Shown here: positions 60,909 to 64,000 of the stretch, one piece after another
Layout: every line of letters begins with the position of its first letter
Numbering within the stretch: position 1 is the stretch's first letter
Assembly: GCA_007244375.1 (NCBI GenBank)
Contig: SCVW01000047.1
Span: 1-64,000, forward strand
Direction: 5' to 3'
DNA: 64,000 nucleotides
DNA from: Smithella sp.
Lineage (GTDB): Bacteria; Desulfobacterota; Syntrophia; Syntrophales; Smithellaceae
The notes under the pieces: model-generated
Database searches by the model: none
What the model saw: the letters and a program-made list of their open reading frames with translations, nothing else
Told to the model about the DNA's origin: nothing
Translations under genes and position numbers: made by a program

Positions 60909-61625
60909 TTATATTGATAAAACGCCCGCAGTATACAGGAAATATTCAGCAGCGCCAATTAATATCAATCCGAAGATAAATTTTATTTTGGTCATCCATT
61001 CTCCCGATTTTGGTAAAGAAGCAATAACACCGGCAAAAGTACCTACTATAATCAATAATGTTCCCATACCAAAGGCGAACACAAAAAGAAGAGTCATTCC
61101 CAGCAGAACGTTCGTCTTTACAGCAACGTAACCCAGTAAAACAGCCAATACGGGGGTGGTACAAGGGCCTATAACAACACCGGATACGATACCCATTAAT
61201 AAACTGCTAACAAGACCTTTTTTATTGTTGCTTGTTGATATGTTGATAAACTTTTTGGGAACAGGCAGGGATATACTAAAAATATCAAGCATGGATAATC
61301 CCATAACAAGGCATAGGTTACCCATAATTAAGTACGTCCACGGTGTTGTTTGCATCTGTCCGAACAGTCTGCCTGATAAAGCTGCTGCTCCGCCGAGAAT
61401 GGAATAGGTTAACGCCATGCCTCCGACATAAAATAATGAGAGAAGGAATCCGCGGTATTTAGATAATGAAACGTGTGTTCCTATAAAGCCCGCCGTTACC
61501 GGAATCAAAGGATAAGTGCAGGGAGTAAAGCTGATTAAAACACCACCCAGATAAGCGGCTACAAACGCTAGAAAAGTCGAATCACTCAAATATAAAGATA
61601 AATTGTTGACCAGATTCTCAATCAT
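60909..61625 (-). CDS. CcdA/DsbD-type transmembrane electron transporter
   Basis: A 238-residue inner-membrane protein with six TM helices. The two redox motifs SFTPCTYPLIP near 33 and IGPCTTPVLAVLLG near 153 are those of DsbD-beta/CcdA: one Cys each passes electrons from cytosolic thioredoxin across the membrane. Forms an operon with the TlpA-like protein. The SD is weak. Confidence 0.93.
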   Translation of the reverse strand: MIENLVNNLSLYLSDSTFLAFVAAYLGGVLISFTPCTYPLIPVTAGFIGTHVSLSKYRGFLLSLFYVGGMALTYSILGGAAALSGRLFGQMQTTPWTYLIMGNLCLVMGLSMLDIFSISLPVPKKFINISTSNNKKGLVSSLLMGIVSGVVIGPCTTPVLAVLLGYVAVKTNVLLGMTLLFVFAFGMGTLLIIVGTFAGVIASLPKSGEWMTKIKFIFGLILIGAAEYFLYTAGVLSI

Positions 61626-61811
61626 TGTTTTTTGTCATTGTTTTTTATCAGAATAGAAAAATTACTTTCAGGCGTCAAGTAAAAAGCGTAATCCCGGTGA
61701 AGGCAGGCGAATAACCTAAAGGTCACACGTGCCGGGTCATAATTAATTCATGATGTGATTCCGGTAATACCGTAATTAATGATTGCATGTAAAATCAGTG
61801 CGGACAAAAAA

Positions 61812-61845
61812 GGTGCCAAAGCAGGGATTTGAACCTGAACAGGCG
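61812..61845 (-). tRNA. Degenerate 3' end of a tRNA (possible attachment-site remnant)
   Basis: Minus strand reads CAGGTTCAAATCCCTG then CTTTGGCACC: a T-arm/T-loop (TTCAAAT) and acceptor 3' strand ending in ACC, followed by a T tract. One base of the T stem is missing and no 5' half, D-arm or anticodon arm is found upstream. The acceptor end would suit a tRNA-Leu-like gene. Such 3' fragments mark old integration sites, which is inference. Confidence 0.5.
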
Positions 61846-61875
61846 TACATCTAATACATTCATAAATGTTTTGTT

Positions 61876-63036
61876 TTAAGAGAAAAAACCGGGACAGTTT
61901 TTTCTGTTGTGCACTTCCTCAATGAAGGCCTGAATCCTTGTCTTTAACTGCCCGATGCCTTCACCATAGAGCTCTCTTTCCAGCGCGAGGAGAGGGAACC
62001 CTGTCCTTTGTGATTCTTTTTTCAACATTAAATTCTCGACGCCCCAGAGATCACAAAATTTTAATTTTTGTGTTATCACGGCGTCAATTCTATAATCTCT
62101 GATTGTATCGTATATATGCTTCATTCTAGCGTCAAATGCATTAAGTATTCTGGGGCAGGAAAGTTTATTCAAATACCTTTTGGCAAGAGATTCAGCAGGA
62201 TCGCCCGATTCATCTACTTCCATATCGAAATACCTGGCACCGACGCATAGGTTATCTGCCACCACAACCGCATGGCATCCTTCAATAATTCTTATGATAT
62301 CTATTTCCTCAATGCACCCTCCTGTAATCAACACCCTGATATCCGCCTTTTCCGGCACAGGATTATCGCTTATTGATGCGTCAATCTTCTCCAGCAGATC
62401 ATTGGCCGTATCGACCGGCATGGCTGTCACAGCGAACATCATTGATAAAATATCGCTTCCCTTCACTGTTGCTTCCATGCTTTTTCTCTTTTCGTATATT
62501 TTTGTGATTAGCCGCCGCTGTTTGTTAAAAAGCTTTATCGAGTTTAACAGGAGATCATTCGTTATATTCGTGCCGAACCTTTCGCTCAGGCATTTACTGA
62601 ATTTTCTGATTTCTTCGATATACCTGTCCATGGAATATTCGTCGACTATATGAGGAGTGACAAACATATAAAGAAAATCTGGACTGATGTTCTGGGTTTT
62701 TCTGGCGTGTCTCCAGTTGTCGTACATTCTCCTGGTGTGGTCGCATCCGTTCATGAATATGACCGCATCAAGAAAATCAAAGCCGCCCCGGAACGCCCTG
62801 TCGAAGCAGTGGCGCGTGAACGTGCAGTTAAGGGGGGAATAATATATATCGCCCTTGGCGGTTCCGGAACTTCCGACAGCCCTCATCCTGTACGGTATAA
62901 GTCCGGCCGCGTGAATAACTTCAACAGGCACCTGACAGAAATACCCGGCTATTTTCGCACCGTTTTCTTTCGCTGCCTGCAGGTATGAGTTGTAAGCCTT
63001 CCCTGATATTTCTCCGATAGTCTGAAATATGTCCAT
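61876..63036 (-). CDS. 2-hydroxyacyl-CoA dehydratase / benzoyl-CoA reductase-type subunit (HgdB/BcrC family)
   Basis: A 386-residue subunit of the ATP-driven radical dehydratase/reductase family. FCQVPVEVIHAAGLIPYRM near 33, PLNCTFTRHCFDRAF near 68, FMNGCDHTRRMYDNWR near 94 and ITQKLKFCDLWGVENLML near 333 are the conserved cluster-ligand regions (C residues in CDH and FCD contexts). It would bind a [4Fe-4S] cluster with its partner subunit and be activated by an ATPase encoded outside the window. It shares a TAATG junction with the upstream partner gene. Confidence 0.88.
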   Translation of the reverse strand: MDIFQTIGEISGKAYNSYLQAAKENGAKIAGYFCQVPVEVIHAAGLIPYRMRAVGSSGTAKGDIYYSPLNCTFTRHCFDRAFRGGFDFLDAVIFMNGCDHTRRMYDNWRHARKTQNISPDFLYMFVTPHIVDEYSMDRYIEEIRKFSKCLSERFGTNITNDLLLNSIKLFNKQRRLITKIYEKRKSMEATVKGSDILSMMFAVTAMPVDTANDLLEKIDASISDNPVPEKADIRVLITGGCIEEIDIIRIIEGCHAVVVADNLCVGARYFDMEVDESGDPAESLAKRYLNKLSCPRILNAFDARMKHIYDTIRDYRIDAVITQKLKFCDLWGVENLMLKKESQRTGFPLLALERELYGEGIGQLKTRIQAFIEEVHNRKNCPGFFS

Positions 63037-63998
63037 TATGCCAGCCCGTGATTCATGAAGAATTCCCTTATTATTTTTTTTATCTGTTGCTCGGATGTGT
63101 GCCTTGCATCAAAGCTGTCGGCATCCAGAAAAAGCGCCGGCAAACCGGTTTTTCCGCATATATCCTTAATTATTTTCATTATAGCCCACTCGTGGGTACA
63201 TCCTGTGTGCTGGGAAAAAATAAAGCAATCGGCCGTATACCCCTTGATTATTCTTTCAAACTCATCTGTTACAAATTCAGCAGGCCCGCGCATGTGCCTG
63301 CCCATGGGTGCGTTAATGTTCGTCATCGCCAAACCCTCAATCATGCTTTCCCTGGATGAGGTATCGATATGGAGATGCTCTGCCCTCCCGATCAGGTCGG
63401 CAACGGTTATTGCGCCGAATTCCTGTTCAAGCCATGTATGTATATTATAAAATCCCAGCGATATGTCCCACCAGATAATACGAATCCTCTCATTCGCCAA
63501 ATGCCCCTCTTTTTTATCAAACCTTGCCTTTGCCACAGTATAGAATCCTTTTGCCGCTTCCGCTAATCCATCAGACCCATACGTAACAGTCCTTCCCAGC
63601 CATAGCAATAACAGGTGCAATACGCTTACCGGAGACGGAACGGCCCTGCACATTTCAGTAAGTTCACTCATATAATAATTCGCTGTATTGATATTTTCGC
63701 AGACATGTTTCAATATTTCCCAGTTTATCTTCTGATCAAGATTTTTTTCGAGGAATTGTATGAGTCTGCGCATGCTATTCGTATAGTATTCGAAAGACTC
63801 TTTATCGTCCCAGTATGGGGTATCGATTGTATATGTGGTGGCACCTGTCATGTATTGCAACAGTTTATATAATGACGCCGTCGAATCACAGGGATGGGAA
63901 GTGCTGAGAATAAGATCCGGATCGGGAGCCTCCTTGAGTAAATACGCTGCAACAGCGCCTTTGGAAGCCGAGCAGAGCTCTATCGGGACACCTTCCAT
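63036..63998 (-). CDS. 2-hydroxyacyl-CoA dehydratase-type partner subunit, 5'-truncated
   Basis: The visible 320 residues match the other HgdA/B-type subunit: FSQHTGCTHEWAIMKIIKD near 259 (Cys ligand and helix) and FLDADSFDARHTSEQQIKK near 292 near the C terminus. The usual length is about 380-430, and the frame is open to the window edge, so the N-terminal 60-100 residues and the true start lie outside. Together with the gene downstream it forms a heterodimeric dehydratase or reductase for a hydroxyacyl-CoA or aromatic-CoA substrate. Confidence 0.85.
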   Translation of the reverse strand: MEGVPIELCSASKGAVAAYLLKEAPDPDLILSTSHPCDSTASLYKLLQYMTGATTYTIDTPYWDDKESFEYYTNSMRRLIQFLEKNLDQKINWEILKHVCENINTANYYMSELTEMCRAVPSPVSVLHLLLLWLGRTVTYGSDGLAEAAKGFYTVAKARFDKKEGHLANERIRIIWWDISLGFYNIHTWLEQEFGAITVADLIGRAEHLHIDTSSRESMIEGLAMTNINAPMGRHMRGPAEFVTDEFERIIKGYTADCFIFSQHTGCTHEWAIMKIIKDICGKTGLPALFLDADSFDARHTSEQQIKKIIREFFMNHGLA

Positions 63999-64000
63999 TT

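Noticed and set aside
1-64000. CRISPR array, rRNA operon, prophage or complete insertion sequence
   Set aside because: No regularly spaced repeats with unique spacers, no rRNA-like stretch, and no transposase, integrase or phage structural gene was seen; only short palindromic elements and fragments.

Overview
The window reads as a chromosomal segment of a strictly anaerobic, Gram-negative, fermentative or syntrophic bacterium, most likely a Desulfobacterota (former Deltaproteobacteria) relative of Syntrophales/Desulfobacterales. This is inferred from gene content: a formate dehydrogenase cytochrome b subunit, two 4-hydroxybutyryl-CoA dehydratase-type radical enzymes, a thiolase/DUF35 pair, a delta3,delta2-enoyl-CoA isomerase, 2-hydroxyacyl-CoA dehydratase/benzoyl-CoA reductase-type subunits, TolC/MacA/MacB-type efflux and Lgt. 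No rRNA, complete tRNA, CRISPR array or complete insertion sequence was seen.

Region 1 (1-19 kb) is acyl-CoA and redox metabolism with heavy local rearrangement. It holds a purine-type permease, an Asp/Glu racemase-family protein, a flavin reductase, a tandem C_GCAxxG_C_C protein, a cupin, a hydrolase, a thiolase plus its Zn-ribbon/OB partner, a CoA-binding protein, an SDR dehydrogenase, a TetR-controlled 4-hydroxybutyryl-CoA dehydratase paralogue, two higBA toxin-antitoxin loci (the second with a frameshifted toxin, sitting between two copies of the 3' end of a second dehydratase paralogue), and an enoyl-CoA isomerase followed by a decayed nitronate monooxygenase.

Region 2 (19-33 kb) holds a hypothetical gene under a consensus promoter, a palindromic element, UDP-galactopyranose mutase, an aldehyde dehydrogenase, a peroxiredoxin and pabB. 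It continues with a phosphorelay set (1600-residue hybrid kinase, stand-alone HPt, REC-GGDEF) and a HerA-type ATPase. Region 3 (33-45 kb) has a TetR-TolC-MacA-ATPase-permease efflux operon, a flippase-like membrane protein, an M50 protease, a nitroreductase and the tkt-pgi operon. Region 4 (45-64 kb) is mostly housekeeping: a CBS/CorC membrane protein, a co-oriented run trxB-lgt-FAD oxidoreductase-terC-trmH-cutA, yhbY, an M23 peptidase, ettA, a CcdA/TlpA pair and the start of a dehydratase operon. Embedded in it is a pair of duplicated one-gene cassettes for small secreted proteins, each with its own promoter, repeat-bearing leader and terminator.

Two themes stand out. First, the segment is littered with small palindromic repeats and gene stubs (cutA, SulP, nitronate monooxygenase, dehydratase 3' end, degenerate tRNA 3' end), so intergenic DNA here is mostly remodelled debris. 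Second, many sigma70-type promoters are close to consensus (TTGACA with 16-17 bp spacing), several with palindromic operators placed between or over the -35 and -10, which makes the control of the TetR and HigBA units unusually readable. The least explained features are the secreted-protein cassettes near 55-56.4 kb and the two dehydratase paralogues with no obvious gamma-aminobutyrate or succinate context.
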